Notes: generated by a model not told the origin, from the sequence alone. Numbered from the stretch's first letter, positions 39,201 through 44,327 are shown. The stretch: 49,292 bases of DNA from Phallusia fumigata (GCA_008931825.1 QXVZ01003795.1:8733-58024); one strand, 5' to 3'. A program made the numbers and translations.

Positions 39201-42200
39201 AAACCTTTATTATGCGATTATGTAGAAACCGCTATTTAAATCCCACTGATGCATAAGTCGAAACGTATTTTCACCACAACCATTTCTGGCCTTTTGTTGA
39301 ATCCATGTTTTCCGAACTATACAAGTGATTTGATTCACACCCCTAAATGTGGCTAAAATATCTTATCTTATAGAAGGCATGTGACGCTAGTGTGTGTGTT
39401 ATCATTCATTGTGTGTTATCAATGCGTGCGTCCTTGTAGAAATGGAATACATCGAAGAACATTAATTGTGTAAGTCTCAGCATCAAAATGATAACAGACA
39501 TTTCTCTGGTTCAAATCTCTATTGTTGCTATCGTAATAGGTGTTACGTGGCTGTACTCCCACTTTCCTATGTTATATAAAGTTGATCCTTTGTTACAAGC
39601 GAATACATGTTGGCATTATACGAGAGCAAGTGTAATTAGGCACATTATACACATAGACGCATATGAAAAGGGACCTGGCATGCCGACAAACCCACCCCAC
39701 AGGCCCTCTAGTTGCCTACATACTTATCATTACCTGCCATAACGCTTGCAACTGCAGCAATCAAGAAGGAAATAATGATTGATGGACCACTTTTATCACG
39801 GGCAACAGAACCAGTCAAAACATATACTCCAGCTCCTAAACAAGAATCTTATTATTTCTGCACAATTAATATTGCAAAACAAATCTATGTATAAGGCCAA
39901 TAAAAATGGCTCCTGGAAAAGATGAGGATGCTTTTCTCCAGTTAACATACCTATCGAGTGTTAGTGAGTTATAAGGACACAATGTTGCTCAAGTTTCTTG
40001 CTCATCGATACACAAGAAGCAGAGGCTTAAATAAAAAAACACTAAAATGTGAGACCAAAGACACTGGCACCGATCACTGCCATCGTTTGGAAAATCAATC
40101 TATCTTATGATTGATTTACTGAAGAGTGAAATGGTCAGTTGGTGTGTTCTGTGAGGTCCAGTTTCTGAAGATTTGTCTGGTATGGCTACTTTGATATGGC
40201 TATATGTGGGACAATCTTAGCCTAGCACTGTTGACACAAAATCGGCAGATAATGAAGCTAAGGTTTTCAGTGACAGTGGAAAAGCAATTTCTGTCTCAGG
40301 TTCAGCTTATAAATACAACCTAAGTTTAGATAAACACTGTTTGGTATAAAAGAGCACCTAGAGATTAGTAACTTACCAGAACCTGTATTCTTTGGGTTAG
40401 TCAGTTTTAGCACCAATAGTTAACAAAGATGTATGAAAACTGGAGTGAATGTTTAGTTAACATTTGCAATAAAAGCAACTGTTTTAGTGCCCTTTATGAT
40501 CTCACTACATTTTAGTTTTTCCTAACTTGCTAGGAGCACAAATTTGGCTAAAAGTCACTACCTAGTTGTTATTGACCATTTGCAGCAATAATAAAAAAAT
40601 CATCTAGAAATGATTTTCCTGCTCCCATCAATTATTGCACCATAATGGCATGTTATACAAACTGTCTGAATTTCATTTAATTTGAAGAACATTTAACCAT
40701 TTCACCCATTTTAGGGGGCTAGTGGGATAACCGCTGGGGCTATGGGGGTAAAACACATTAATTATTGCACCACAATGATATGTTATACAAACTGTCCAAA
40801 TTTCATCCTATTCAGAGAACGTTTAACAATTTGCCCTATTTTAGGGGGCTATAGGGTAAAACACATCAAATATGGCACCACAATGACATGTTATACAAAC
40901 TGTCAAAATTTCATCCTATTCAGAGAACATTTAACAGTTTGCCCTATTTTAGGAGGCTGGTGGGGGTAACTGCTGGGGCTATAGGGTAAAACACATCAAA
41001 TCCTGCACCACAATGACATGTTATACAAATTGTCCAAATTTTTTCTCCAATTCAAAGAACGTTCAACCATTTACCCATTTTAGGGGGTTAGTGGGGTAAC
41101 TACTGTGGCTATAGGGTAACAAATATTAATTATTCCTCCACAATGACATGTTATACAAACTGTCCAAATTTATTCATTTCAGAGATTGTTAGTAATTTGA
41201 CCCTTTTTGGGGGGCTAGAGGAGTAACAAAATTGTTTGGGGTGTCCACAATTACTTTGTTGGCATTAAAAAAGGGTCACCAGGACTAAAGATTGAGAACC
41301 ACTGATTTAAAGTAAATTTTCAATAAATTTTAAACAATAAACATAGCCCTGATTCTTATGAAATGTTTGGCATTTTTTCACTGCTGGAATTGAAGGAAAA
41401 ACAACATGCTTTTTACTATGTATGGAACAAACAAAGTAGATGTGTAAGTAAGTGCACCTAGGAGTAAAAACAAAAATGAAGGCTAATTGTAATACAAAAC
41501 TACAATGATAACATGACTGGAGTGCAAAAAAGTGATAAATTAATAGCATACTATGGAATTTTAAAGAAGTATTAAGTGGTACCTAAAGTTGGTTTTTCAT
41601 TTGTTTAGTTTGGCAGGTGCCCAACAAATACCTAGCCCAACAATACATGGTTGTTTTACACACCAAAAATCGAACCAATACACCTCCTAGTTAGGCACTG
41701 AGTATTACATTTCCCCAAATCAAGCAATTTACCATATTTTACAAAAGCTGATGAAGGTCCTGTCAGTGCAAGGCAAAGAAACACACATCAGCTGCTCAAA
41801 GTCAGCTGAAACTTGCCCATTGGCTATGCATGTAGTGGTGGTTCAAAATTTGTCAAAAAATTAAACTGACTTCTTTGTTGGTTCCTTTTTTCTAAATTTG
41901 GTGGGATAGGGGGAGGAATTTCCACTTTAGAGTAAAGTTATTCATGATAAGTTTGACATTTCTTTTGAAATAGACCAGTGGTTCCGAACTTTTAAATATT
42001 GCTTTTCATCACTTCTTGTCTTGTAGGGGAATAAAGAGTTCCAAAAAAAGCTTCAAAAAAGGGGGATTGCATCAAAAAAGGTTGGAAACCAGTGCGTTAA
42101 GCGGGATTCACACCAGACGCGTTGACGGCGGCGGCTGTTGATGCGTATAGCGGCTACGGTTGTGCGCAGATTTTCCGCGAGACGCTTGAAGCGGCAGGGG

Positions 42201-44327
42201 GCTTCACACCAGCATTGCGGTTGAGGCAACGCGGTGGCAAATTATTTTTATTGGCATGAAAACTAAGTTAATGTGCTTGCCAATTTAAGTTTCTCTACGT
42301 CGATAAATCGTTGATAGGAAATTTAAGTTGACACAAAGCACAAATTTATTGTAATAAGACAATTTGCACAATTGCCATCAACACTTCAAAATAACTTTCG
42401 TTTCTAAATTTATATTATACATTCATAAAACTATTGATTTACGAACAAAACCACTTAAAACTACCAGAAATTATTCACAATAAGCCGAATACACTACGAA
42501 CACAACGTTTTGCACCCAGAAAACCACCAACAAGCATTCCGTCAGCCGCTTTAACCAAGAAAATCACGTCGTCGCCGCATGACGTCGGCCAGTTCAAATG
42601 ACCCGCCGCTTGCTGCGAGATTAAAAACCGCACCGCTACCGTTTACCGCGCCTGGTGTGAATCCCCCTTTGTGCTCACAATTCTGTAGTGCGGTTCAGGT
42701 AGATGATTTTTTATTTAATTTTTTCGATTTTGTGAAGTTGGTGACTCTAACTTAGGTCAACCCATCAGGTTCCTCTGGGTTAAAGCAATAAACGCCGTTT
42801 AAGTTTCTTGCACAGGGAAACACAAGCGACCGAGATGGGATTACAACCTTTTGTCTCGCTAACCACTCGGTCATCTTGGCGGTTGAACTTAGTTTTTATT
42901 TGCACTTTGACCTTGAACGAATTACATCAAAATTCGGAACAAGCCAATTGATGGATGCAACAGACAAAAGTAAAAACTAAGTAACAATTTTTAACGCAAA
43001 TTAAGTATTGCTTCTGCCAATTAGACTATCCTGCATAAAAAATAATAGTTTTAACTTTTATGTCACAAGACCTCTCTGTCAGTGTGACATATTCATCATG
43101 TTTGTAAATTTGTCAGTCGGTACGGTTTCAACTTAAGTGTGAAAACTAAGACATTGTACGCCCTTGGGCCACATATGGGCCTTTGGTTGACTATGACCAG
43201 TCCATTTAAGTTAATTTGGAATTAGGCCTACAATATAATCCAATTTTTCAAAATTTGAATAAATGACATTTTTGTAACACAATCTCACTTTTTCGTACCT
43301 TAGATATTACTAACTCATATCAGCATGTTAAACTTTGCTGGTTTTATTGTGGAATAAAATTTTTACCCAAACTTGAGTTGAATCTTTTGGCCCTGCCCCC
43401 ACAAAATGTTCTGTTTCTCATATGGCCCAGTGGAAATAACTGCTCACCCAGGCTCTAAATTGTACCTTACAGAATGTCTAAAACTATGTTTTTATTGATG
43501 TCTTATGTTGATCTAAACTAATTTTGTACGCGGGTGAATAAAATTTGGTAATTTGTGGAAGAGGTGAACGATATCGAAAAAGCACTGCATTAAGACATTC
43601 TAATATGTTAAAAATGCACTTTATCGCTATGTTAAAAATCGTGTTGAGAGGTCTGAATTGTTGCAAAAAATCGTTATGAGAGGTCAAAATTGTTGCAAAC
43701 ACATGGCGGCCGGCAAGTACGGCAAGAGGGCCCTCTTGGAATTCCGAAAAATTCACTATATTTATGATAAATGTTCTTTCAAAAAATCTCATGAATGAAA
43801 AAGTATGTATGTATTAAGTTTTACCTCCCCCTTGGAAATTTATCTCCCGGCACCCTGCTACACAACATGTCAGCTTCGACGTCGGTATGAAAGCTTTTTG
43901 TACGCTTTGTACTACGTTTTTAAAACAATATTTTGACGTGCGTTTTTAACGTTCGTTTGCGCATATTTCCATAACATTTACGTGGGTAAACATTTTAGCG
44001 CCCCCAATGTACAACTTTCCAGCGACATTAACAGCGTCGAAACTACGCTGTGTTAGCTGGGAATTACCACCACGCAGAGACAGAAAGCCCCAATTGGGAT
44101 TCGTACTTGGAATGGGTTACTGGTGTATATCCCGTAACAATAAAGTATTTCGTCTCGATTACATAGCAAAGCTGTTTAGACAGGTAGAATTTCCTACCTA
44201 AAGTGCTGCCAACACCAAGCGCAACAAGATCAATTGTAGTCAAACATCTGGAAAGTTCGGTGTCTTCACTCAATGTACTTTCTATTGTTTTTTTTCTTAA
44301 CAGCTTGTATAAAGTTTGTCTGGCCAT
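9088..44327 (-). CDS. SLC7A1/2/3-like: Cationic amino acid transporter, CAT1-3 type (complete, 14 exons, 617 aa)
   Basis: This is a plasma-membrane permease of the APC superfamily that moves arginine, lysine and ornithine. Exons join as complement of 44198-44327, 39734-39835, 36674-36802, 30195-30350, 24885-25035, 22875-22939, 22286-22408, 17432-17654, 12374-12513, 12216-12318, 12011-12156, 11789-11946, 9359-9467 and 9088-9206: 1854 bases, 617 residues plus stop, all phases consistent, with GT-AG sites. CAT landmarks appear in order: [20 protein letters not shown] (about residues 33-52), [78 protein letters not shown], and a [11 protein letters not shown] segment near the C-terminus. Length matches the usual 620-660 residues with 14 membrane spans. 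Introns are large and repeat-filled. It looks like an unduplicated homologue of CAT1-3; which paralogue cannot be said. Confidence 0.96.
9359..9467 (-). CDS. SLC7A1/2/3-like: CAT transporter exon 13
   Basis: It reads [20 protein letters not shown] then [16 protein letters not shown], matching VPFLPVLPILSIFVNVYLMM and TWVRFAVWMLIG of human CAT-1. Splice sites are ctttag and g|gtaagt. Confidence 0.96.
9866..10240. repeat. Hairpin-end remnants in CAT intron 12
   Basis: CTTCAGGAAAGGGGACCCAT is a right end. It is followed at 9899-9995 by an inverted minisatellite unit (TAGCCCCC..., GGGTCAAATT), then at about 10118-10230 by a degraded inverted B block. It appears to be a scrambled set of fragments. 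Confidence 0.5.
10240..11085. other. CAT intron 12, mostly unassigned
   Basis: A D-block-like fragment occurs at about 10480-10720 (tagtcagcc, gtcaatgcattg). Otherwise I see no gene or clear repeat. Confidence 0.35.
11085..11330 (+). repeat. Dispersed repeat F, copy 1
   Basis: It matches 16445-16680 with shared words CAGAAATTACCG/CGGAAATTACTG, TGTTATGGTGAAAATA, CACA.AATCACAT and AGCGATTTTA-like segments. It is about 240 bases and clearly homologous but diverged. Copy 2 lies inside the inverted-end element at 15434-16864, so this is probably a fragment of the same family. Confidence 0.65.
11789..11946 (-). CDS. SLC7A1/2/3-like: CAT transporter exon 12
   Basis: It encodes two hydrophobic segments ([15 protein letters not shown] and [16 protein letters not shown]) and ends CSFK, which with the next exon gives [13 protein letters not shown] as in CAT SFKVPFLPVLPIL. 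Splice sites are tgttag and aag|gtaagt. The spans are diverged, but order, phase and the 3' junction are clear. Confidence 0.9.
12011..12156 (-). CDS. SLC7A1/2/3-like: CAT transporter exon 11
   Basis: It opens [20 protein letters not shown], where RYQP(E/D)Q is the CAT signature at the end of span 10. It continues with a variable intracellular loop and ends LVYRCVVAI at donor g|gtaatt. The loop is shorter than in mammals, as is common in invertebrate CATs. The 3' end rests on phase fit and the donor only. Confidence 0.85.
12216..12318 (-). CDS. SLC7A1/2/3-like: CAT transporter exon 10
   Basis: It reads [20 protein letters not shown] then [14 protein letters not shown], matching [31 protein letters not shown]. 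Splice sites are tttttag and ag|gtattt. Confidence 0.95.
12374..12513 (-). CDS. SLC7A1/2/3-like: CAT transporter exon 9
   Basis: It reads [20 protein letters not shown], then [20 protein letters not shown] and FLSGFLA. This is the intracellular loop that in vertebrate SLC7A2 is encoded by alternative exons setting substrate affinity. Only one version of this exon is visible here. Confidence 0.95.
12590..12770 (+). repeat. Hairpin-end family, 5' block (B) copy
   Basis: It starts AGAAGTGGCATTCTCCATGT and runs through ACATACACTACAACCC and TTTCTGCAAGCATAAGCATA. It begins about 75 bases upstream of CAT exon 9, close to the splice acceptor. Confidence 0.7.
12890..14525 (+). mobile_element. Hairpin-end family element, B-D-A type
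   Basis: The 5' end AACTAGAGAGGTGACATTCT leads into the B block (to 13095), a middle part, a D block (about 13850-14110; GCGAAACGCC, GAAGTAGCAGATTGTTACCA) and an A block (about 14150-14460; GGGTGAATC, CAGTGCACAACTTC, ATCATGTGTGAAAATT). It ends in a worn hairpin end at about 14500 (GTGTCCCTTTCATGGAAG). No coding capacity is seen. Part of the middle (about 13500-13800) carries an hAT-like end (GGTTGTGCACCCCTG at 13770). Confidence 0.6.
14525..15106 (+). repeat. Dispersed repeat E, copy 1
   Basis: It is nearly identical over about 550 bases to 43040-43588 in the same orientation, including TTGACTATGACTAGTCCGTT and TTTTGGCCCTGCCCCCACAA. Ends rich in CCCCTG and AGCACTG suggest a non-autonomous DNA transposon, but I cannot define TIRs. 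Confidence 0.8.
15110..15350 (+). repeat. D-block copy of hairpin-end family
   Basis: It shares AAATAGCAAATGTATTGAG, GATTTTAGTCAGCAAAGCG and GTTTATGTGAGAAGTAGAAG with the D blocks at 13860, 26210 and 33990. It is an isolated fragment next to repeat E. Confidence 0.65.
15434..16864. mobile_element. Candidate inverted-end element (TCATAGGCGC ends)
   Basis: The left end TCATAGGCGCTGAGTGG and the right end GGTGCCTATGA are imperfect inverted repeats, and the GGTGGC..GCCACC words just inside are also mirrored. The element is about 1.43 kb with no long open frame. No convincing target-site duplication was found, so boundaries are tentative. A similar right end (CGGCGCCTATGT) occurs at about 13708. 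Confidence 0.35.
16445..16680 (+). repeat. Dispersed repeat F, copy 2
   Basis: Homologous to 11085-11330 (see that entry). It sits inside the candidate inverted-end element. Confidence 0.6.
17432..17654 (-). CDS. SLC7A1/2/3-like: CAT transporter exon 8
   Basis: It begins [20 protein letters not shown], the permease signature (GEEVKNPQKAIP in mammals), then span 7, the loop [14 protein letters not shown], and a further span ending GATCALSS. Splice sites are cttgcag and ag|gtaaaa. A 0.46 kb foldback repeat begins 69 bases upstream of its 3' splice site. Confidence 0.95.
17723..18183. repeat. Large inverted (foldback) repeat next to CAT exon 8
   Basis: The left arm 17723-17924 and right arm 18036-18183 are reverse complements with few mismatches: GCTAAAAAATCCGCCCATGA against TCATGGGCGGATTTTTTAGC, and CATCAGTGATG..GGGCTTAGCAAGTCA against its complement. 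The left arm carries an extra 54 bases or so (about 17823-17876). The spacer is about 110 bases. The outer ends resemble the ATGGGCGGATTT end of the hAT element at 26552. The pre-mRNA could form a hairpin of about 145 base pairs, 69 bases upstream of the exon 8 acceptor. Confidence 0.85.
18785..20575. mobile_element. Hairpin-end family element with hairpin ends at both sides
   Basis: The left side is inverted: hairpin end (ACCTTCCACGAAGGGGACAT, about 18798), A block (to 19025), D block (19025-19260) and B block (19483-19667). It then turns around at ACTAGAAGGGTGGC (19668) into a forward 5' block and tandem minisatellite units (about 19875-20290), ending at the hairpin 20553-20572. The layout is the same as at 6699-7842 but longer. 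Open frames inside fall entirely within the repeat blocks and look fortuitous. Confidence 0.65.
20640..21362 (+). mobile_element. hAT-type non-autonomous element, second copy, 5' end lost
   Basis: It is homologous along its length to 26625-27335, with shared words TTGTTAAATAACATG-like, GCATCTGTTTTTGAG, GCGACTGCA and CACAATGGCAATGATTGGCG. It ends in TCTAGACCTGCCCCTG like the other copy (TCTAGATCCGCCCCTG). The left end is not recognisable. Confidence 0.7.
21330..22255 (+). mobile_element. Hairpin-end family copy, minisatellite type, degraded
   Basis: A B-like block (GCAGGCAGAAACGCATGGGT) is followed by minisatellite units (about 21490-21770; ACCACAATGGCATGTT, GACCCATTTTCGGGGCTA), then CCATATCTACCACCTGTGAA and a worn right end GTGTTCCCTTCATAGAA. 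It stops about 30 bases from CAT exon 7. Confidence 0.55.
22286..22408 (-). CDS. SLC7A1/2/3-like: CAT transporter exon 7
   Basis: It reads [20 protein letters not shown] then [20 protein letters not shown] and T, matching [20 protein letters not shown] and AFVGFDCIATTG of human CAT-1. Splice sites are tacag and g|gtaaaa. Confidence 0.95.
22875..22939 (-). CDS. SLC7A1/2/3-like: CAT transporter exon 6: small exon for glycosylated extracellular loop
   Basis: This 65-base exon (acceptor tgttcag, donor g|gtatat) reads [21 protein letters not shown] after completing a Gly codon. It is the piece I found between exons 5 and 7 that converts phase 2 to phase 1 without a stop. It encodes a Ser/Thr-rich stretch with two N-glycosylation sequons (NCS and NTS), as expected in the third extracellular loop, where mammalian CATs are glycosylated. 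Length and composition are lineage-specific, so it has no direct sequence match. Confidence 0.75.
23000..23310 (+). repeat. Minisatellite array (about 125-base unit, 2.5 copies)
   Basis: Units carry GGGGCTAGTGGGGTAACTGC, GCACCACA.TGACATGTTAT and ACAATTTGACCCATTT. It is the same unit as in the arrays at 37460 and 40620, without family ends here. The rest of CAT intron 5 to about 24040 shows nothing assignable. Confidence 0.75.
24040..24375 (+). repeat. Hairpin-end family, A-block copy with duplicated end
   Basis: A-block words (GTGGACAAACTGGGGTAAAA, CAGTGCACCACTT, TTGACCAAAATATG) lead to a worn right end. That end, ATATGTGTTGAAGGGGTGAC, is repeated a second time about 40 bases on (ATATGTTTTGAAGGGGTGAC), a local tandem duplication. 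Confidence 0.6.
24885..25035 (-). CDS. SLC7A1/2/3-like: CAT transporter exon 5
   Basis: It reads [20 protein letters not shown], then [20 protein letters not shown] and [10 protein letters not shown], matching [20 protein letters not shown] and SVKNWQL of human CAT-1. The donor gg|gtattt leaves phase 2, so the next exon must start with one completing base. That cannot be 22286-22408, which is why a small exon is needed between them. Confidence 0.93.
25615..27572 (+). mobile_element. Hairpin-end family element, B-D-A type, interrupted by a hAT element
   Basis: B block 25615-25965, a middle part with GACCTTTGGCCGAACC, D block about 26205-26440, A block 26440-26551 resuming at 27344-27572. It ends in a hairpin (GTCCCCTTCAGGGAAGGGAC, 27549-27568) and CCATAAT. 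Removing 26552-27343 joins AAAATAGTAAGCTTTTAG to ATAACTTACTTTGTT, the uninterrupted A-block sequence. The 214-codon open frame 25291-25935 overlaps the B block and matches nothing I know. Confidence 0.75.
26552..27335 (+). mobile_element. hAT-type non-autonomous DNA transposon with TSD GCTTTTAG
   Basis: Ends CATGGGCGGATTTAG and CTAGATCCGCCCCT form short inverted repeats of the common hAT type (CAGGGGCGGAT...). The 8-base direct repeats GCTTTTAG flank it at 26544-26551 and 27336-27343. At 784 bases it is too short for a transposase, and no transposase frame is present. It is nested in a hairpin-end element. A diverged copy lies at 20640-21362, and end-like pieces at 18163-18225. Confidence 0.85.
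27631..28975 (+). mobile_element. Hairpin-end family element, B-D-A type, interrupted by a hAT element
   Basis: Its first segment of about 86 bases is tandemly duplicated (27631-27716 and 27717-27807; TTGATTTAACTAG.GAGG and CCCAAAATGAAGTTTTCCAC in both). The B block is broken at 27815 and resumes at 28335 (ATATTGGATATATATTCAA). A middle part with CAATAGTTTGACCTGCATTG, an A block (28690-28940) and a worn hairpin end (28957-28980) follow. Confidence 0.7.
27816..28326 (+). mobile_element. hAT-type non-autonomous DNA transposon with TSD CCTGTATT
   Basis: It has perfect 22-base terminal inverted repeats starting TAGGGATGTTCAAAGTAG and a perfect 8-base duplication CCTGTATT at 27808-27815 and 28327-28334. 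At 511 bases its inner 79-codon open frame (27874-28113) is not a transposase. The element sits inside the B block of a hairpin-end copy, so it is younger than that copy. A related inner segment occurs at 38930-39060. Confidence 0.95.
29010..29425. repeat. Hairpin-end fragments, two orientations
   Basis: 29010-29240 is a forward minisatellite-type 3' part (GACCCATTTCGGGGGGCCAG, then AAACAGAGTGAAATAGTATG). 29267-29425 is an inverted hairpin end plus A block (GGTCCCTTTTCACGTAGAGG, ATGTTTTGGTCAGGAAAG, TTTTCACACATGATAG). Confidence 0.55.
29425..30194. other. CAT intron 4 segment, nothing assigned
   Basis: AT-rich. No open frame with recognisable motifs and no clear match to the repeat families in this window apart from scattered A-like words near 29700-29760. 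Confidence 0.4.
30195..30350 (-). CDS. SLC7A1/2/3-like: CAT transporter exon 4
   Basis: It begins [20 protein letters not shown] and continues [20 protein letters not shown] then [12 protein letters not shown]. This aligns with [18 protein letters not shown] of human CAT-1: an extracellular loop then span 5. Splice sites are caaag and g|gtaagc. Confidence 0.95.
30351..31660. other. CAT intron 3 segment, nothing assigned
   Basis: About 1.3 kb with little sign of the repeat families that fill the rest of the gene. I could not identify an exon or RNA gene. Confidence 0.4.
31665..32225 (+). mobile_element. Hairpin-end family element, minisatellite type, truncated end
   Basis: Starts ACTAGAAGAGTGGTATCACT, has a B-like block (CCAGGCAGAAACACATGGGT), partial minisatellite (about 31960-32100), then AAAACAGAGTGAAAACAATA and GTCCCCTTCCGGAAGGA, where the hairpin breaks off. 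Confidence 0.6.
32460..32665 (+). repeat. Dispersed repeat H, copy 1
   Basis: Homologous to 39180-39365: shared ATCATGTAGAAACC/GATTATGTAGAAACCGC, TATTTTCGCCACAGC/TATTTTCACCACAACC, TGGC.TTTTGT.GAA and TTTAATTCACAC/TTTGATTCACAC. Confidence 0.65.
33015..34190 (+). mobile_element. Hairpin-end family copy, B-D type, without 3' end
   Basis: B block 33020-33240 (GATGTGGCATTCTCCATACT), a middle part (CCTGTAGTGACCTTTGGCTG, repeated in worn form at about 33805), and D-like blocks at about 33490 and 33985-34180. The right hairpin end is missing. The small open frame at 33502-33717 lies within it and seems fortuitous. Confidence 0.55.
34370..34950 (+). mobile_element. Hairpin-end family element spanning an assembly gap
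   Basis: Starts AACTAGAGAGGTGGCGTTCT, then a C homopolymer (34399-34422), a B block, and a middle part to 34800. The interior is replaced by Ns (34801-34887). The right end with a perfect 9-base-pair hairpin GTCCCCTTC-GTG-GAAGGGGAC is at 34922-34942. The gap probably hides D and A blocks. Confidence 0.75.
34801..34887. other. Assembly gap (N run)
   Basis: 87 unknown bases inside a repeat copy. The true length may differ. Confidence 0.99.
35365..36655 (+). repeat. A-block copy split by an hAT-like insertion
   Basis: A-block sequence (CATTTGGATTAGTAT, GAAACTTCTAGGTAACTTAC) runs to about 35562, and A-block 3' sequence (GTTACATTGCACAACTTTTG, AAACAGAGTGAAAACAATAT) resumes at about 36440-36655. 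Between them, from 35569, is CAGAGGTTCTCAACC, a typical hAT end, with GGTCTGTGGACCCCTGG. The right end of the insertion is not evident. Confidence 0.5.
36674..36802 (-). CDS. SLC7A1/2/3-like: CAT transporter exon 3
   Basis: It reads [20 protein letters not shown], then [20 protein letters not shown] and YVI, spans 2-3. The Glu of CYAEFG matches the Glu in human CAT-1 (CYGEFG) known to be needed for transport. Splice sites are cacag and g|gtatgg. Confidence 0.95.
36965..37390. other. CAT intron 2 segment, possible unrecognised DNA element
   Basis: TTAGGGATGACCTGATAGTA at 36967 resembles an hAT-like start, but I found no matching right end. A 107-codon open frame (37029-37352) has no recognisable domain. 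Confidence 0.25.
37395..38830 (+). mobile_element. Hairpin-end family element with longest minisatellite array
   Basis: 5' block at 37398 (AAGGGTGGCTTTCTCCACAT), then about seven tandem units (37460-38340) spaced 107-129 bases by the word GCACCACAATGACATG. A unique stretch follows (38345-38790), then the right end TATGTGTCCCCTTCATGAAA with hairpin 38800-38820. It lies entirely in CAT intron 2. Confidence 0.75.
38930..39060 (+). repeat. Fragment related to the hAT element at 27816
   Basis: It matches the inner part 28010-28115 (GTGGCGGTGTCAGTGC, AGTAGTTGCCTT, CTGACATTGTTTAG). Confidence 0.6.
39180..39365 (+). repeat. Dispersed repeat H, copy 2
   Basis: Homologous to 32460-32665 (see that entry). 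It lies 370 bases below CAT exon 2. Confidence 0.6.
39734..39835 (-). CDS. SLC7A1/2/3-like: CAT transporter exon 2
   Basis: It reads [20 protein letters not shown] then [14 protein letters not shown]: the rest of span 1 and span 2. Splice sites are tgtttag and g|gtaatg, phase 1 at both ends. Confidence 0.95.
40620..41235 (+). repeat. Minisatellite array, about 5 units
   Basis: Units spaced 130, 107, 130 and 131 bases. The short unit lacks a 23-base piece around GCTAGTGGGGTAACTGCTGG. It is the same unit as at 37460-38340, without hairpin ends. Confidence 0.85.
41235..41310 (+). repeat. Right end of an hAT-like element
   Basis: Ends GATTGAGAACCACTG, the complement of the CAGWGGTTCTCAA end at 35569, preceded by GGGGTGTCCACAA. 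It abuts the minisatellite array. No left partner nearby. Confidence 0.5.
41976..42094. mobile_element. Possible very short hAT-like element
   Basis: CAGTGGTTCCGAACTTTT at the left and AAAAAGGTTGGAAACCAGTG at the right form an imperfect inverted pair of hAT style over about 119 bases. CCAGTG occurs at both ends and may be a duplication. Confidence 0.35.
42099..42669. mobile_element. Element with GGGATTCACACCAG terminal inverted repeats, GC-rich
   Basis: Left GCGGGATTCACACCAGACGC and right GCGCCTGGTGTGAATCCCCC are inverted repeats of about 20 bases with few mismatches. The sub-terminal parts are GC-rich and contain further GCGG/CCGC words, in contrast to the AT-rich centre. TTAA precedes the left end but the right flank is not a clean TTAA, so a Kolobok-type assignment is only a guess. 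No open frame of note. Confidence 0.7.
42703..42890 (-). mobile_element. tRNA-related SINE
   Basis: On the minus strand a tRNA-like head carries TGACCGAGTGGTTAGCGAGA (the A box differs at one position from TGGCCGAGTGG of tRNA-Ser/Leu) and GGTTGTAATCC. About 100 bases of unrelated body follow, then an A-rich tail (42703-42721 on the + strand reads as a T-rich run). It does not fold as an intact tRNA. No target-site duplication recognised. Confidence 0.45.
43040..43588 (+). repeat. Dispersed repeat E, copy 2
   Basis: Nearly identical to 14525-15106 in the same orientation, 28 kb away in the same gene. Small indels distinguish them. Confidence 0.8.
43589..44197. other. CAT intron 1, exon-proximal part
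   Basis: Contains a short tandem duplication at about 43634-43696 (ATCGTGTTGAGAGGTC and ATCGTTATGAGAGGTC, each followed by AATTGTTGC). Nothing else assigned. A small frame on the + strand overlapping exon 1 (44007-44201) is its antisense shadow. Confidence 0.5.
44198..44327 (-). CDS. SLC7A1/2/3-like: CAT transporter exon 1 (start codon)
   Basis: The Met at 44327-44325 begins [20 protein letters not shown], then a short cytosolic N-terminus and [19 protein letters not shown], the first membrane segment of CAT proteins. The donor after 44198 is g|gtagga (phase 1). This Met is chosen because vertebrate CATs also begin about 30 residues before LSRCL. Confidence 0.94.

Noticed and set aside
40374-40410. 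Possible extra CAT exon on the minus strand (AATACAG ... GTTCTG|GTAAGT)
   Set aside because: Exons 1 and 2 already join in phase through the conserved GSTLGAGVYV motif, so there is no room for an extra exon.
23000-41235. CRISPR-like array
   Set aside because: The repeated units are about 107-131 bases and wholly similar along their length, with no short repeat/unique spacer alternation. The sequence is clearly eukaryotic.
42838-42873. A functional tRNA gene on the minus strand
   Set aside because: The A-box-like and anticodon-like parts are present, but I could not form a complete acceptor stem or a good B box. An A-rich tail follows, so a SINE is more likely.
44007-44201. 64-codon + strand frame
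   Set aside because: It is antisense to, and just beside, CAT exon 1 and has no independent support.
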